Counted from the stretch's first letter, positions 33,554 to 43,475 are shown. The stretch: DNA of 64,000 bases from Pseudomonadota bacterium (GCA_021851325.1 JAJZDZ010000008.1:62001-126000); one strand, 5' to 3'. The notes: generated from the letters alone by a model not told the origin. Numbers and translations: made by a program.

Positions 33554-35818
33554 ATGGGGTATCGACATCCCTCAGGCGAGGAATTTGGAGGCGTGATTGG
33601 CAAGACCGTCTACGAGTCGAAGCCCTGGTGGCCTGAGCCGAAGCTGAAAAAAGGTGCGCCGAACGTGGTTGTCGTGGTCCTTGATGACACCGGGTTCGCA
33701 CATCTGGGTTGCTACGGTTCTACGATCAGTACTCCCAACATCGATGCGCTGGCAGCCTCCGGTGCGCGCTTTACCGGCTTTCATACTACGGCATTGTGCT
33801 CGCCAACCCGTGCCTGTCTGCTGACCGGGCGAAATCACCATGCGGTGGGCATGCGGGGGATTTCCAATTTCGACACAGGCTTCCCCAACATGCGGGGGGC
33901 CATTCCCAAAAGCGCAGCCACGCTGGCCGAGATTCTTCGCGATAACGGCTACGCAACCTTCGCTGCGGGCAAATGGCATCTGGCCCCCATGGCAGAATGT
34001 TCAGCCGCGGGCCCCTTCACAAACTGGCCGCTGCAGAAGGGTTTTGATCGCTATTATGGCTTTTTGCAGGGAGAAACCGACCAGTTTCATCCGGAACTTA
34101 CCTGCGACAATCATTTTGTAGATCCGCCCAGCCGCGCCCGTGATGGCTACCATGTTTCCGAAGATATCGTTGACCGTTCCACGGACATGATCCGCGATCT
34201 GACCTCTCTCGTGCCAGAGCGCCCATTTTTCCTTTATCTGGCCTTTGGTGCCATGCATTCGCCACACCAGGCGCCACAACAGTTCCTGGATAAATACCGG
34301 GGCAAATTTGACGCTGGCTGGGACAAGGTTCGCGAAGAGTGGTACGAGCGTCAGAAGCAGATGGGGATCATACCCCCCGATACCAAATTGGCTCCTCGCA
34401 ATCCTGGGGTACAGCCGTGGGAGGAACTTTCGCCAAACCAGAAGGCCTTCGCCACCCGTCTGCAGGAAGCATTTGCCGCCATGCTGGAACACACAGATCA
34501 GCAAATCGGCCGGCTGATCGATTTTCTTAAGGGCATCGGACAGTGGGAGAACACCCTCTTTGTTCTGCTATCCGACAACGGTGCAAGTCAGGAAGGTGGT
34601 CAGTCTGGCGTTCTTGACGAAATGAAGTGGTTCAATGGTATCGAAGAGGACGTGGATGCTGCAGTTGAACGTCTCGACGATATCGGTACTGCGAACAGCC
34701 ATAGCAACATTCCCTGGGGCTGGGCGCAGGCAGGCAATACGCCGCTCAAATGGTACAAGCAGAATACCCATGGCGGGGGCGTCCGCGACCCTCTGATCAT
34801 GCATTTTCCAGGACGCCTGGCCTCTCCAGGTGTCCTTCGGCGTCAGTTCTGTCACGCCATCGATATCATGCCTACGGTTCTTGATTTCGCAGGCATCGAA
34901 CTGCCGGATGAGGTGGGTGGCGTTAAACAGATGCCTGTCCAGGGCCGGAGCCTGAGGCCAGCTGTTGAAAACGCTGAGGCGAGCATCGCACGCGAAACCC
35001 AGTTTTTCGAGATGCTCGGCCACCGTGGCATATGGAAGGATGGCTGGAAGGCCGTTACCCGCCATCGTCCCGGACAACCGTTCGATCAGGATCGCTGGGA
35101 ACTTTACCACCTCGACGAGGACTTCTCGGAAGCCAACGATCTGGCTGAGCGGGAGCCCGGACGTGTCAAGGACATGATTGATCTTTGGTGGCGCGAAGCT
35201 GAGGCAAACGGGGCTCTTCCGCTTGACGATCGGGGTGCCATAGCACTCTTTGCCGCATCGCGCCGTCCCGGGCTACCCACCGCGCGTGAACGCTTTGTCT
35301 ATTATCCCCCGCTTTCTCACATTGTGACCGATGCCTGCCCGCCTGTAGCCCGCGGCTGGCGCATGGCCGCTGAGATTTCTCACACGCATGATGCCAAGGA
35401 CGGCGCCCTTGTGGCGCGAGGCAGCATCAATAGCGGGTTTGTTTTGTACATAAAGGACGGGTTTCCTCACTTTGACTATAATTGCTTTCACATTCACACC
35501 CACCTGACGGGTAAGGAACGTCTGACCGCAGGTGACCACGAAATTGGGGTGACGGTAGTAAGGCGCGATGATGGCGGAGCCGATGTAGTCCTTGCAGTAG
35601 ACGGCAAAACGGTAGCCACGGGCGAGATCAAGAAGCTCTTGTTCATGATCTCATCGATGGGCATGGACATTGGGCGTAGCCTCGCACCGGTCAATGATGA
35701 TTATCTCGAGCCCTTCAACTATGAGGGACATATCCGGCGTGTGATTTTTGAAGTGCCTTCCATGAGACGTGCCGGTGAAACGAGGGCCGAAGTACGGGCG
35801 GTAAACGCCCAGCAGTAA
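33554..35818 (+). CDS. arylsulfatase-type sulfatase
   Basis: 754-residue type I sulfatase. The start is ATG at 33554 because AAGGAGA lies 5 bases upstream; a GTG at 33536 has no such site. Metal ligands begin at VVLDDTGFAHLGCYG. The CSPTRACLLTG motif (cysteine about residue 82) is the CxPxR site turned into formylglycine. NGASQEGGQSG and HGGGVRDPL follow as later conserved segments. No signal peptide is visible. Sulfatases of this long form act on alkyl or aryl sulfates; the substrate is unknown. It needs a formylglycine-generating enzyme, which is not in the window. Confidence 0.92.
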   Translation: MGYRHPSGEEFGGVIGKTVYESKPWWPEPKLKKGAPNVVVVVLDDTGFAHLGCYGSTISTPNIDALAASGARFTGFHTTALCSPTRACLLTGRNHHAVGMRGISNFDTGFPNMRGAIPKSAATLAEILRDNGYATFAAGKWHLAPMAECSAAGPFTNWPLQKGFDRYYGFLQGETDQFHPELTCDNHFVDPPSRARDGYHVSEDIVDRSTDMIRDLTSLVPERPFFLYLAFGAMHSPHQAPQQFLDKYRGKFDAGWDKVREEWYERQKQMGIIPPDTKLAPRNPGVQPWEELSPNQKAFATRLQEAFAAMLEHTDQQIGRLIDFLKGIGQWENTLFVLLSDNGASQEGGQSGVLDEMKWFNGIEEDVDAAVERLDDIGTANSHSNIPWGWAQAGNTPLKWYKQNTHGGGVRDPLIMHFPGRLASPGVLRRQFCHAIDIMPTVLDFAGIELPDEVGGVKQMPVQGRSLRPAVENAEASIARETQFFEMLGHRGIWKDGWKAVTRHRPGQPFDQDRWELYHLDEDFSEANDLAEREPGRVKDMIDLWWREAEANGALPLDDRGAIALFAASRRPGLPTARERFVYYPPLSHIVTDACPPVARGWRMAAEISHTHDAKDGALVARGSINSGFVLYIKDGFPHFDYNCFHIHTHLTGKERLTAGDHEIGVTVVRRDDGGADVVLAVDGKTVATGEIKKLLFMISSMGMDIGRSLAPVNDDYLEPFNYEGHIRRVIFEVPSMRRAGETRAEVRAVNAQQ

Positions 35819-35831
35819 GAGGGTATCAAGT

Positions 35832-35878
35832 GGCAGGGCCCGCACTGGTCTGCAGGATCAGCGGTGCCCTGCCATTTT
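35832..35878 (+). terminator. probable terminator of sulfatase gene
   Basis: GGCAGGGC pairs with GCCCTGCC, extended inside by CCGC/GCGG, followed by ATTTTGG. It lies 14 bases after the sulfatase stop. Confidence 0.55.
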
Positions 35879-36166
35879 GGTTGGCGCAATCAAGACCGGC
35901 ATGGCAATCAGGTTGTCGGAGAATATCAAAGCTTTCAGCACCCAGGCTGTCCGTGCCCGCGCTGTTGGTCCTTTCCGGGTTCCAGGGATCTAGCTGAGAC
36001 TGCACCCCAATAGGCTCGCCCAGCCTCCTTTGGGTTCTTGCCCAGATCGGGGCGGTGCTGTCAGGGCTTGCGCAATGCCTCGCTGCCGAGTGCTTGGCAC
36101 TGAAGCGGGCGTAACCCCGCCTTTACCTTAAGACCGTAAAAAAGAAGACCCTGTGGAAGGAAGGAC

Positions 36167-36589
36167 ATGCGGTCGGCATCGACGCTCGCGTTCATTGGAG
36201 TTGCTGCGCTCTTTGCCACCCCGGCACTTGCGGCGTCCGGCCAGTCCATGCCTCACCACAAGATCACACAGGCCGTCAGCTATGTCGCCATCAAGCCAAT
36301 CTATGCAACTGTCCTGGACGCGGGCAGACCAGTGGGACTGCTTCTGGTCTCCTTTGGCCTCGACATTCCCAACGCAGCGCTGAGGGCTCGCGCAGAGGCC
36401 GCACTACCACTACTGCGAGATGCCTATGTGCGCAACATCATGGCATTTTCGGCGGCTGCGGTGCGGCCATTCCAGCAACCAGATGTGAACCTCATCGCCC
36501 GTCGCCTGCAGGCCGTCACAGATCAGAAGCTGCAGCAAACCGGCGCCCGTGTCCTGCTCATCGAAGTCATGCTGCAAATGTCACGTTGA
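36167..36589 (+). CDS. exported FliL-like protein
   Basis: 140 residues. A signal peptide is clear (MRSASTLAFIGVAALF, cleavage after ATPALA-A). The mature part reads YVAIKPIYATVLD, LLVSFGLDIPNAALRARAEAALPLLRDAYV and ends RVLLIEVMLQMSR. This is the pattern of the FliL periplasmic domain: a strand, a long helix with P-x-LRDA, and a final strand. FliL proteins sit at the flagellar stator, but true FliL keeps its membrane anchor, whereas here it seems to be cleaved. A strong GGAAGGA site precedes ATG. Flagellar genes nearby support the idea; the match is by eye only. Confidence 0.5.
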   Translation: MRSASTLAFIGVAALFATPALAASGQSMPHHKITQAVSYVAIKPIYATVLDAGRPVGLLLVSFGLDIPNAALRARAEAALPLLRDAYVRNIMAFSAAAVRPFQQPDVNLIARRLQAVTDQKLQQTGARVLLIEVMLQMSR

Positions 36590-36616
36590 GACGGTGACGC
36601 AGAACCTGTTCTGGGT

Positions 36617-37180
36617 TCAGCGGTTCGCCCCCGGCACCCAGAGTACATCCCCCCCGTTTGCGGAATTGGCAAACCGCGCCGCAACAAAGAGGTGATCGGA
36701 AAGGCGATTGATGTATCTGAGGGCTGCTTCACCGACTACTTCACCCTCGGCCAGCGCCACCACCAGCCGCTCCGCCCGCCGCACTATGGTACGGGCGAGG
36801 TGAAGATGCGCCGCCGTGGCCGTCCCTCCCGGCAAAACGAAGGAACGTAAGGGTTCGAGCTGGGCGTTCATGCGATCGATCTCCTGTTCCAGACGGTCAA
36901 CCTGGGACTGGATAACCCGCAAAGCTCCTTCTTGGGGTTTGGCTGCCTCAGGCACACACAGATCAGCACCAAGATCAAACAGGTCGTTCTGAATACGCTC
37001 GAGCATCGCAGCCAATTCGCCGTCCGCAGTCAGACGGGCCAAACCAATTGCCGCATTGGCTTCATCGACCGAGCCGTAGGCTTCGATCCTTAATGCGTGC
37101 TTGGGCAAACGCGTTCCATCACCCAGGGCCGTGGTACCCCTGTCACCTGTACGGGTATAGATTTTGTTGAGCTTTACCAT
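36617..37180 (-). CDS. cob(I)alamin adenosyltransferase, PduO type
   Basis: 187 residues. Begins VKLNKIYTRTGDRGTTALGDG, the ATP-binding segment of PduO/MMAB-type transferases. Later FVLPGGTATAAHLHLARTIV and RRAERLVVAL, with YINRLSDHLFVAARFAN near the end, complete the active site. It transfers adenosyl from ATP to cob(I)alamin to make coenzyme B12. It is a single leftward gene, convergent with the FliL-like gene. It has no obvious link to flagella or the sugar operons. Length is normal. Confidence 0.95.
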   Translation of the reverse strand: MVKLNKIYTRTGDRGTTALGDGTRLPKHALRIEAYGSVDEANAAIGLARLTADGELAAMLERIQNDLFDLGADLCVPEAAKPQEGALRVIQSQVDRLEQEIDRMNAQLEPLRSFVLPGGTATAAHLHLARTIVRRAERLVVALAEGEVVGEAALRYINRLSDHLFVAARFANSANGGDVLWVPGANR

Positions 37181-37274
37181 GGCCGGGAACTTAGACCGGT
37201 TTGGGTACGCTGTCGCAGAAAAAAGTACCGCAGTTGGCCCTACCGGACTGAAAATCCGTTACCCACGCTTCGGG

Positions 37275-40061
37275 TCAGCGAAGCAATGAGAGAGCGAGCT
37301 GATAGCTGCTGATCTGGTTGGTAAGACTGGTCGAGACCGGTCCTTGGTTCTGTGTAGGTGCGACGCTACCGGCACTTGCCGGGGGGGCATTGATCTGACG
37401 GTAGGCGGTGGTGATCTCATTCATGGCGTTGAACAACATGGCCTTGGCGACACCTGCACCGGTTGAGGTCGAAATATCCAGCGTCGACCCTGTCAGTCCG
37501 AGGCCAAATACCGGGGGGGCGGAGGTGGCGCTGTTCGAAGAACTCGACGTGCTTTTGCTTGTGGTGGAATTGGAGATGGTCCCGGCAGCAATACCAAGTC
37601 GGGCCAGCGCATCGAAATTCTGCGGCCCGGCGATCAGCTTCGCTGACACCCCCTTGTTTACCGAAATCTTGAGAGCGTTGCCACCATTGGCATAGGTGAC
37701 AGAAGCGGAACCGGCAAAGACCATCGCATTATTGATCTTGTCGACCAACGACTGGAGGGTCTCGCCGGTACCGATGGTAATCGTCTGTGTACTGGTCGCT
37801 CCATTACGGGTGATCTGGATCTGAAATGAATCACCAGGTCGCAGGGTACTTGCCGACGTCAGATCAACCGACTGGTTGATATCGATGGTACCACGGGGCA
37901 ATCCCAACGCATCCAGTACGCTTGAACCGGTGGGATCAAGTACCACGCTGGAACCGGTCGAGGTTCCGCTGGCACCACCATATTGCTGCACCCAGTTGAT
38001 GGTACCGGTCCCTGACAGCTGTGCAACAAAGGCATTCTGGGTTCCCTGTACGTTACGGTTCTGGCCATTGAACGTACCGGTCGTCGTCCCGGAAAGATAA
38101 ACATTCCCTGCGGAGTCAACGGTGAGGCCACCGGCGGTGTCCGTTCCCGATGTGCCAACATAGGTGAGCGTATCGGCCGTAACCGAGCTGCCGGAATTGG
38201 TAAAGCTTGCAACGAACGCATCGAGCCCGCCAGAAGGACTTCCCACCACGGTCGCCGTCCCACCACTCGTCAGATTGGTGCTCGAAGTTGTCCCAGACAG
38301 GTAGACCTTGCCATTGGCCAGAGCAATTCCGCCAATCGAACCGCCGGTGCCCAGTGCACCCAGATTTTCCGTCCATACCGGCGGCTTTGTAGCATCGCCA
38401 TTAGCATATTTGGACAGAACGGCCTGACCGTTCTGTACGCTGGCGACGTAGAGGCTGCCATTGGGCCCAACCGCAGTTGCCCCTACGGCGTCGCTGCCTG
38501 ACGTCCCAAACTGCTGCTCATATTGGATGTTTCCATTGCTGTCGAGCTTGGCGACGTAGGCATCCTGGCCACCAGCGCTGGTTTGACCTGAACCGATCGT
38601 GCCGTTGACCTGACCGCCGATATAGATATTTCCGCTGGCATCAACACTGACGCTATTGGCGCCGTTGGCAGCAAGAGTAGGGATCTGCTGTACCCACTGC
38701 TGATTACCATTGGTATCGTATTTGGCAACAAAAGTGTCAGCACTGCCATTGGCGATTCCGGAAGGCGTCAGATTGGCGGTCGATGATCCCGCAATGATGA
38801 CATTGTTGTTCGAGTCGATCGCGAGGGAATAGGCGTTGGCGTTGCCGGCGCTGCCCAGCAGCTTGGTCCATTGCAGATTGCCGGCAGAATCATATTTGCT
38901 CAGTACAACATCCTGGCTACCCTGGATGAGTTCATTGCCAAAGCTGCCGGTAGCGGTTCCGATCGTATAAATGTTGCCGTTGCTGTCGATGGCACTTGCT
39001 GTTGTGGTCGAGGTACCGCTGGTAGGAGACAAGGTGGCATTGAAGCCTGACTGGGGAGGCGCGGAGGTGCTCAGATTGCTGAGCTTGACGAGGCGTCCTT
39101 GCTGATTGGCTGCTGAAGTATAGGTTTGCGAACCGGAGACGGTCGAGGTTGATAGCGAGCTCCCGCTGGATCCTGCCAAATAAAGCGCCGGTGTGGCACC
39201 GGCGCTGGAAAAGGTCAGAGATTCGCCAGGCGCTTCGGTAACCGCGATACCGTAGCTCGCCTTGGTAGGATCATTGATCGAGCCCTGCGTCATGACCCGC
39301 GATAATGTCGAGGAAGAGCCAGCGGCGGCGAGCTGCTTGTTGACGTACGCGATAATATTATCGAGCGTCAGAGGTCCTGACACATTGGCCAGATTGATCG
39401 CGACATTGGTGACCGTTCCACCTTTTTGTACTGCGATGTTGAAACTCTGCTGGCTGCTGACATTGGGCAATGCCGTGGACAGGTTCGCATCCGAAACAAT
39501 GGTAGCGCCCTGATAGGAGAAGGGTGGAAAGGGAACCGATACACTGCTTGTTACTGAAGACTGGGTTTTGCCCAGCTGCAGGGTCAGTTCGTTGAAATTG
39601 GTCGACGAGATGTAGTTCTCGACCTGGGTCAGTCCCTGCTGAAAACGTGTATTGTAGCCTGCCTGCTGACCAGAGGTGACCCCCGCACGGGTGCTCATGC
39701 CGGCCAGATAGGACAGATTGTTGAGCGCCGTATAAAGCGAAAACAGCTTTTGATTGTCCTGTGCGGTCTTGGTCGCGGTGGTACTGCCAGCTGAATGCGC
39801 GACATCGCTGGTGTTCAGGAAGTTGGTCATCGCCATGATCTGGGCGTCACGCGCCTGCTTCGTGGCGGTATTGGTACTGTTCCACGGCGGGTTATTTTGT
39901 GCGTTGGTCGAGGTCCCGCCCGCTGCTGTTCCTGTGGTGGATGCGGTTTGTTGCGAGGTAGAGGAGGAGGCAAGCGACAGACTGGCAGTCTGCAGCTGGG
40001 AGTTCATATAGGAAATCAGCGACGTGGCGCTGATCGTCGTAAGTGAAATCTGGCTTACCAT
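37275..40061 (-). CDS. FlaEY-like flagellar protein with SBBP repeats
   Basis: 928 residues, rich in S, T, G, N and A, no cysteine seen. The N-terminus (MVSQISLTTISATSLISYMN) and the C-terminal helices (MNEITTAYRQI ... ISSYQLALSLL) look like the paired terminal helices of axial flagellar proteins. The middle (about 350-690) has at least six propeller repeats of the SBBP type, each with DAxVAKxDxxGNxQW and DxxGNIYxxG. This layout matches the regulatory/assembly protein FlaEY of Caulobacter, which lies next to flbA and flagellin genes there too. Likely exported with or along the flagellum and affecting flagellin use; exact job unknown. Assignment rests on architecture and context. Confidence 0.6.
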   Translation of the reverse strand: MVSQISLTTISATSLISYMNSQLQTASLSLASSSTSQQTASTTGTAAGGTSTNAQNNPPWNSTNTATKQARDAQIMAMTNFLNTSDVAHSAGSTTATKTAQDNQKLFSLYTALNNLSYLAGMSTRAGVTSGQQAGYNTRFQQGLTQVENYISSTNFNELTLQLGKTQSSVTSSVSVPFPPFSYQGATIVSDANLSTALPNVSSQQSFNIAVQKGGTVTNVAINLANVSGPLTLDNIIAYVNKQLAAAGSSSTLSRVMTQGSINDPTKASYGIAVTEAPGESLTFSSAGATPALYLAGSSGSSLSTSTVSGSQTYTSAANQQGRLVKLSNLSTSAPPQSGFNATLSPTSGTSTTTASAIDSNGNIYTIGTATGSFGNELIQGSQDVVLSKYDSAGNLQWTKLLGSAGNANAYSLAIDSNNNVIIAGSSTANLTPSGIANGSADTFVAKYDTNGNQQWVQQIPTLAANGANSVSVDASGNIYIGGQVNGTIGSGQTSAGGQDAYVAKLDSNGNIQYEQQFGTSGSDAVGATAVGPNGSLYVASVQNGQAVLSKYANGDATKPPVWTENLGALGTGGSIGGIALANGKVYLSGTTSSTNLTSGGTATVVGSPSGGLDAFVASFTNSGSSVTADTLTYVGTSGTDTAGGLTVDSAGNVYLSGTTTGTFNGQNRNVQGTQNAFVAQLSGTGTINWVQQYGGASGTSTGSSVVLDPTGSSVLDALGLPRGTIDINQSVDLTSASTLRPGDSFQIQITRNGATSTQTITIGTGETLQSLVDKINNAMVFAGSASVTYANGGNALKISVNKGVSAKLIAGPQNFDALARLGIAAGTISNSTTSKSTSSSSNSATSAPPVFGLGLTGSTLDISTSTGAGVAKAMLFNAMNEITTAYRQINAPPASAGSVAPTQNQGPVSTSLTNQISSYQLALSLLR

Positions 40062-40147
40062 GTGCCCAATTTTGCCAAAGCGTACTTAAAGCATCGCTAA
40101 GTATCGTGCTTAACGGGGCCTTAAACTCCCGGCTCTAAAAGAGAGCC

Positions 40148-41647
40148 ATGCCCTTAACTGCCTACCAGAACGGTCTTAAGCTTGCCGAAAGCGGACGCCA
40201 TAGTGAGGCGATCGCGGCCTTCGAAATGGCACTGGCGCAAAAGCCTGACGACCTAGGGGTTCTCTATGCGCTCGCCGGGACCGCCCGCAGCCTTGGCCTG
40301 CCCGCAGTCGCTCGCAGTTTTTACGCCAAGGTGCTTGCCATCGAACCCGGCCGCATCGAGGCGGTTAATGGCCTCGCCCAGCTTCTGTGCGACACCAATG
40401 AACCAGAGGAGGCCATTGCGCTTCTTCAACCCTGGGTCGGGCATCACAACAGCTGTGCTGAGCTCAAAGTGACCATGGGCATTGCCCTACGTCAGCTCAA
40501 CCGCATTGATGACGCCGAAATGCTCTTTCGTGAGGCGCTGGCGCTGACCCCGGATTTTGCCCCGGCTTTGGGCAACCTGGCTGACTGCCTGGCCGACAAA
40601 GGCCAGCTCGGCGCCGCACTGGAACTTTACGACCGCATATTGAACCGCGACCCCAATCAGCACACTGCACGTCTCAATCGGGCTATCCTGCATCTTCTGG
40701 GCGGCAACCTGAAAGCGGGCTGGCGCGATTATGCGGCGCGCTTGAAACTGCCTCACAAGAGCCCGCGCGCATTGCATCGGCTTGCGCCCTGGTCGGGCAC
40801 CAAGCTCAGAAACACGCGGCTTTTGATCACGGCCGAGCAGGGCGTGGGCGACCAGGTCATGTTTGCGAGCCTTATTCCGGAGCTTTCTTGCCAGGCTGCA
40901 GGGCAGGGTGGCCGGCTGCTGCTCGAATGCGATCCTCGCCTGCAGCCGCTCTTTGCCCGCAGTTTTCCGGATGTCGAGGTACATCCTGTCAAGTGGAAGG
41001 GACGCGAAGGCGTCATCGAAGCTCATTATGACTGGCTCTTGGCCCGTGGTGGCGCAAATGCCGCCATTGCGCTGGGCAGTCTGCCACGCATTATGCGCCC
41101 GGATCTGACCTCCTTTCCCCCAGCGCACAGCTATCTCATCGCCGACCCCGAGGAGCGGACGCGCTGGCAACAATGGTGCGGAGACTTGCCCCCGGGCCGG
41201 CGCATTGGTCTTTGCTGGCGGAGCGGCAAACTGGGCGGCGGTCGGGCACTGCAATATGCACCACTGACCAGTTGGGCCGAACTGATGCGGGTGACTGCTG
41301 GCGAATTCATCTGCCTGCAATACGATGCACAAAAAGAAGAAATAGCTGCTCTGGAGCGCCTCAGTGGCCGGACACTCCATATCCCGCCGGGCATTGACCA
41401 GAAGCAGGAGCTTGACCGAACGACCGCGCTCTTGTCCTGCCTCGAGGTGATGATCAGTGCACCCACCGCCGTCAGCTGGATGGCAGCCGCCTGCGGCATC
41501 CGGACCCTCAAGCCTCTTTATGACACCAGCTGGACCTGCTTCGGAACCGATTACGAACCTTTCGCGCCAGCAGCGCGGCTGATTAGTCCGGACCGGCCAG
41601 GGGACTGGTCAGGATGCTTCGCGAAGTTGGTTGAAGCGCTCCGGTAA
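40148..41647 (+). CDS. TPR glycosyltransferase-like protein, FlbA-like
   Basis: 499 residues. The first 200 contain about five TPR units (NGLKLAESGRHSEAIAAFEM, then ALGNLADCLADKGQLGAALE). The second half is a GT-B-like domain: LITAEQGVGDQVMFASLIPE, GRRIGLCWRSG and APTAVSWMAAACGI, as in TPR-containing proteins related to OGT and heptosyltransferases. In Caulobacter, FlbA has this design, neighbours flaEY and is tied to flagellin glycosylation. A transfer of sugar to flagellin is plausible, or a chaperone-like role. It is divergent from the FlaEY-like gene with 86 bases between. Confidence 0.7.
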   Translation: MPLTAYQNGLKLAESGRHSEAIAAFEMALAQKPDDLGVLYALAGTARSLGLPAVARSFYAKVLAIEPGRIEAVNGLAQLLCDTNEPEEAIALLQPWVGHHNSCAELKVTMGIALRQLNRIDDAEMLFREALALTPDFAPALGNLADCLADKGQLGAALELYDRILNRDPNQHTARLNRAILHLLGGNLKAGWRDYAARLKLPHKSPRALHRLAPWSGTKLRNTRLLITAEQGVGDQVMFASLIPELSCQAAGQGGRLLLECDPRLQPLFARSFPDVEVHPVKWKGREGVIEAHYDWLLARGGANAAIALGSLPRIMRPDLTSFPPAHSYLIADPEERTRWQQWCGDLPPGRRIGLCWRSGKLGGGRALQYAPLTSWAELMRVTAGEFICLQYDAQKEEIAALERLSGRTLHIPPGIDQKQELDRTTALLSCLEVMISAPTAVSWMAAACGIRTLKPLYDTSWTCFGTDYEPFAPAARLISPDRPGDWSGCFAKLVEALR

Positions 41648-41663
41648 GGCAGGGCATGCGCCC

Positions 41664-43475
41664 TCAGCCCGCGCGCAGTCGGGTTTCTGACCTTCGCTGG
41701 GCCAGGTGCCCGGCCAGATCTGCGGCAATACGATCGGCGCCGTCCGCATCGATCCGGCTCAGACCAGCGTGACGCATCTGCCGGCGCATGGCGGTATCGC
41801 CAAGAAGTCGCCGCACGGCCGCAACGATGGCCTCATCGCTCAGCGTGTCGGCAAGCCCGAGATTGAGCCCCATCCCCGCGGCGGCAAAGGCTGCAGCGGA
41901 CTTTACATGATCCTCGGTCAGACCGAGGTAAAGCGCCGGCACGCCGCTGGCGGCCAGCTCGTAAGCGGTTACGCCAAAGGCACATAGCGCTGCATCCGCG
42001 CCGGCAAATTCAGGTCCAAGATCGTCAGCACCCTCGATGGTTTCGAACTGTGGCGACAAGCCCACGATGGTTTTTGCCAGACGCGCCCCCTCGGTAACGC
42101 CGCGACCGATGACAAAGCGCGCCCGAAAGAGAACATCCTCGCGCGCCAGGGCCTGCGCACAGCGCACAGTCAGACCCTTAGGGTCGCTACCCCCCATGGT
42201 TACCAGAAGCCGCGGCAACCCCAGGCGATCGGGCGCCGGACGGGTTGCCGGACGGGCACCAAGAATTGTCCACTGCCAGCCCATTCGTACCAACGTGCAG
42301 CTGTCATTCCAGTCGAGCGCCTGGGCGCAGGGCAAGGGCGGGAAATAGCCCAGATCTGCCACACGTCGCCGTTCGCTGGCATCGTCAATGACAGCACACA
42401 GCGCCACATGGCGCTTAAGCCGGACAAGACCGGCAGGCCCAACTCCGTCACGAAAGTCGCAGACTAGAATGTCGGGTCGATGCTGGGCGATAAGACCTGC
42501 CAGCGCCTCTTCATCATCACCTGATATCTGCGTCCCTTCGAAACCGGCAGTCCGGATCGGCAGGAGGGCATCGTCACTACCCCTGAGCGCAAACATGACG
42601 CCAATGCCCTGGTGGTCGCGTAAGGCTCGGGCCAGCATCACCATGCGCTTGACATGTCCATACCCATAGGGCCCGCCGCCGTCACAGCGGATCAGACACA
42701 GACCGCCGGCATCAAGTGGCTTTTGGCGCACATGTGCATTGACGGTACGCAGCTCAGGTTCCCGTTCCAAGAGCAGAAGAAGGTCAGCAAGAACAGCTTC
42801 TCCGGCCTTCGCAGCCAGCCTTTCATGGACGATCTCGGCAAAGGCAAGATCATCGGGCGTATCAATAGTGAGACGTGTTCCGTCGCGTGCCAGAGCCGGA
42901 TAGGGCGCGGCGCGGGCAATGCGTACAAAATCAGGATGGAGCTTGAAGTACCCGGTCACATGTTCGCGGGCAATCACGTCATCATGGGCATCCATCATGA
43001 GCTTGTCCAAAGCCCGCCGGCTCATCGGATCAACGCCACAATGTGCGGTCACTGCACCGTCTTCAAGCAGAACATAATCGGCGTTTTCAGCAAGCATGGC
43101 CGTGATCAGATGATCGACAAAGGCGGCATCGATGAAAGGTGCATCAGCATTGACACGTACGATCACGTCAGCCTCGAGCATATCGGCCGCACGCGCAAAG
43201 CGGGCAAGCACGTCGTCTTCGGAACCACGGACAACGATAAGACCCTGTTCCTTGGCAAACTCGACGATGGCGTCATCACGGGGATTGACCGAGGTGGCAA
43301 TAGCGATCTGACCGATGAGTTGCGAACGTCTGAGCCGGTGGACCACATGCCACAAAAGCGGTCTGCCGGCGATCGGCCGCAGCACTTTACCGGGAAGGCG
43401 TGTGGAACCCATTCGCGCCTGAATGACGGCAACGATATTGGGCGCAATGCGAGGTTCGGCTGGCGATTGACTCAC
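41664..43475 (-). CDS. SpsF-PseG fusion: sugar nucleotide enzyme
   Basis: 603 residues with two domains. Residues 1-235 are a cytidylyltransferase of the SpsF/KdsB type (VAVIQARMGSTRLPGKVL; VRVNADAPFIDAAFVDHLI). Residues about 245-600 are PseG-like, a GT28-related UDP-sugar hydrolase (CDGGGPYGYGHVKRMVMLA; LLVTMGGSDPKGLT; FAGADAALCAFGVTAYELAASGVP). In nonulosonic acid pathways PseG frees UDP from a diacetamido sugar and the other domain activates the product with CMP, steps flanking the NeuB reaction. The start is GTG at 43475 because GGGGAAGGG precedes it by 4 bases and it forms a GTGA overlap with the NeuB gene; an ATG at 43490 is the alternative. Confidence 0.85.
   Translation of the reverse strand: MSQSPAEPRIAPNIVAVIQARMGSTRLPGKVLRPIAGRPLLWHVVHRLRRSQLIGQIAIATSVNPRDDAIVEFAKEQGLIVVRGSEDDVLARFARAADMLEADVIVRVNADAPFIDAAFVDHLITAMLAENADYVLLEDGAVTAHCGVDPMSRRALDKLMMDAHDDVIAREHVTGYFKLHPDFVRIARAAPYPALARDGTRLTIDTPDDLAFAEIVHERLAAKAGEAVLADLLLLLEREPELRTVNAHVRQKPLDAGGLCLIRCDGGGPYGYGHVKRMVMLARALRDHQGIGVMFALRGSDDALLPIRTAGFEGTQISGDDEEALAGLIAQHRPDILVCDFRDGVGPAGLVRLKRHVALCAVIDDASERRRVADLGYFPPLPCAQALDWNDSCTLVRMGWQWTILGARPATRPAPDRLGLPRLLVTMGGSDPKGLTVRCAQALAREDVLFRARFVIGRGVTEGARLAKTIVGLSPQFETIEGADDLGPEFAGADAALCAFGVTAYELAASGVPALYLGLTEDHVKSAAAFAAAGMGLNLGLADTLSDEAIVAAVRRLLGDTAMRRQMRHAGLSRIDADGADRIAADLAGHLAQRRSETRLRAG

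Noticed and set aside
37227-37280. tRNA-Phe-like anticodon arm (CGGA CTGAAAA TCCG)
   Set aside because: The T arm lacks the TTCGA loop, and no acceptor stem or D arm could be paired.
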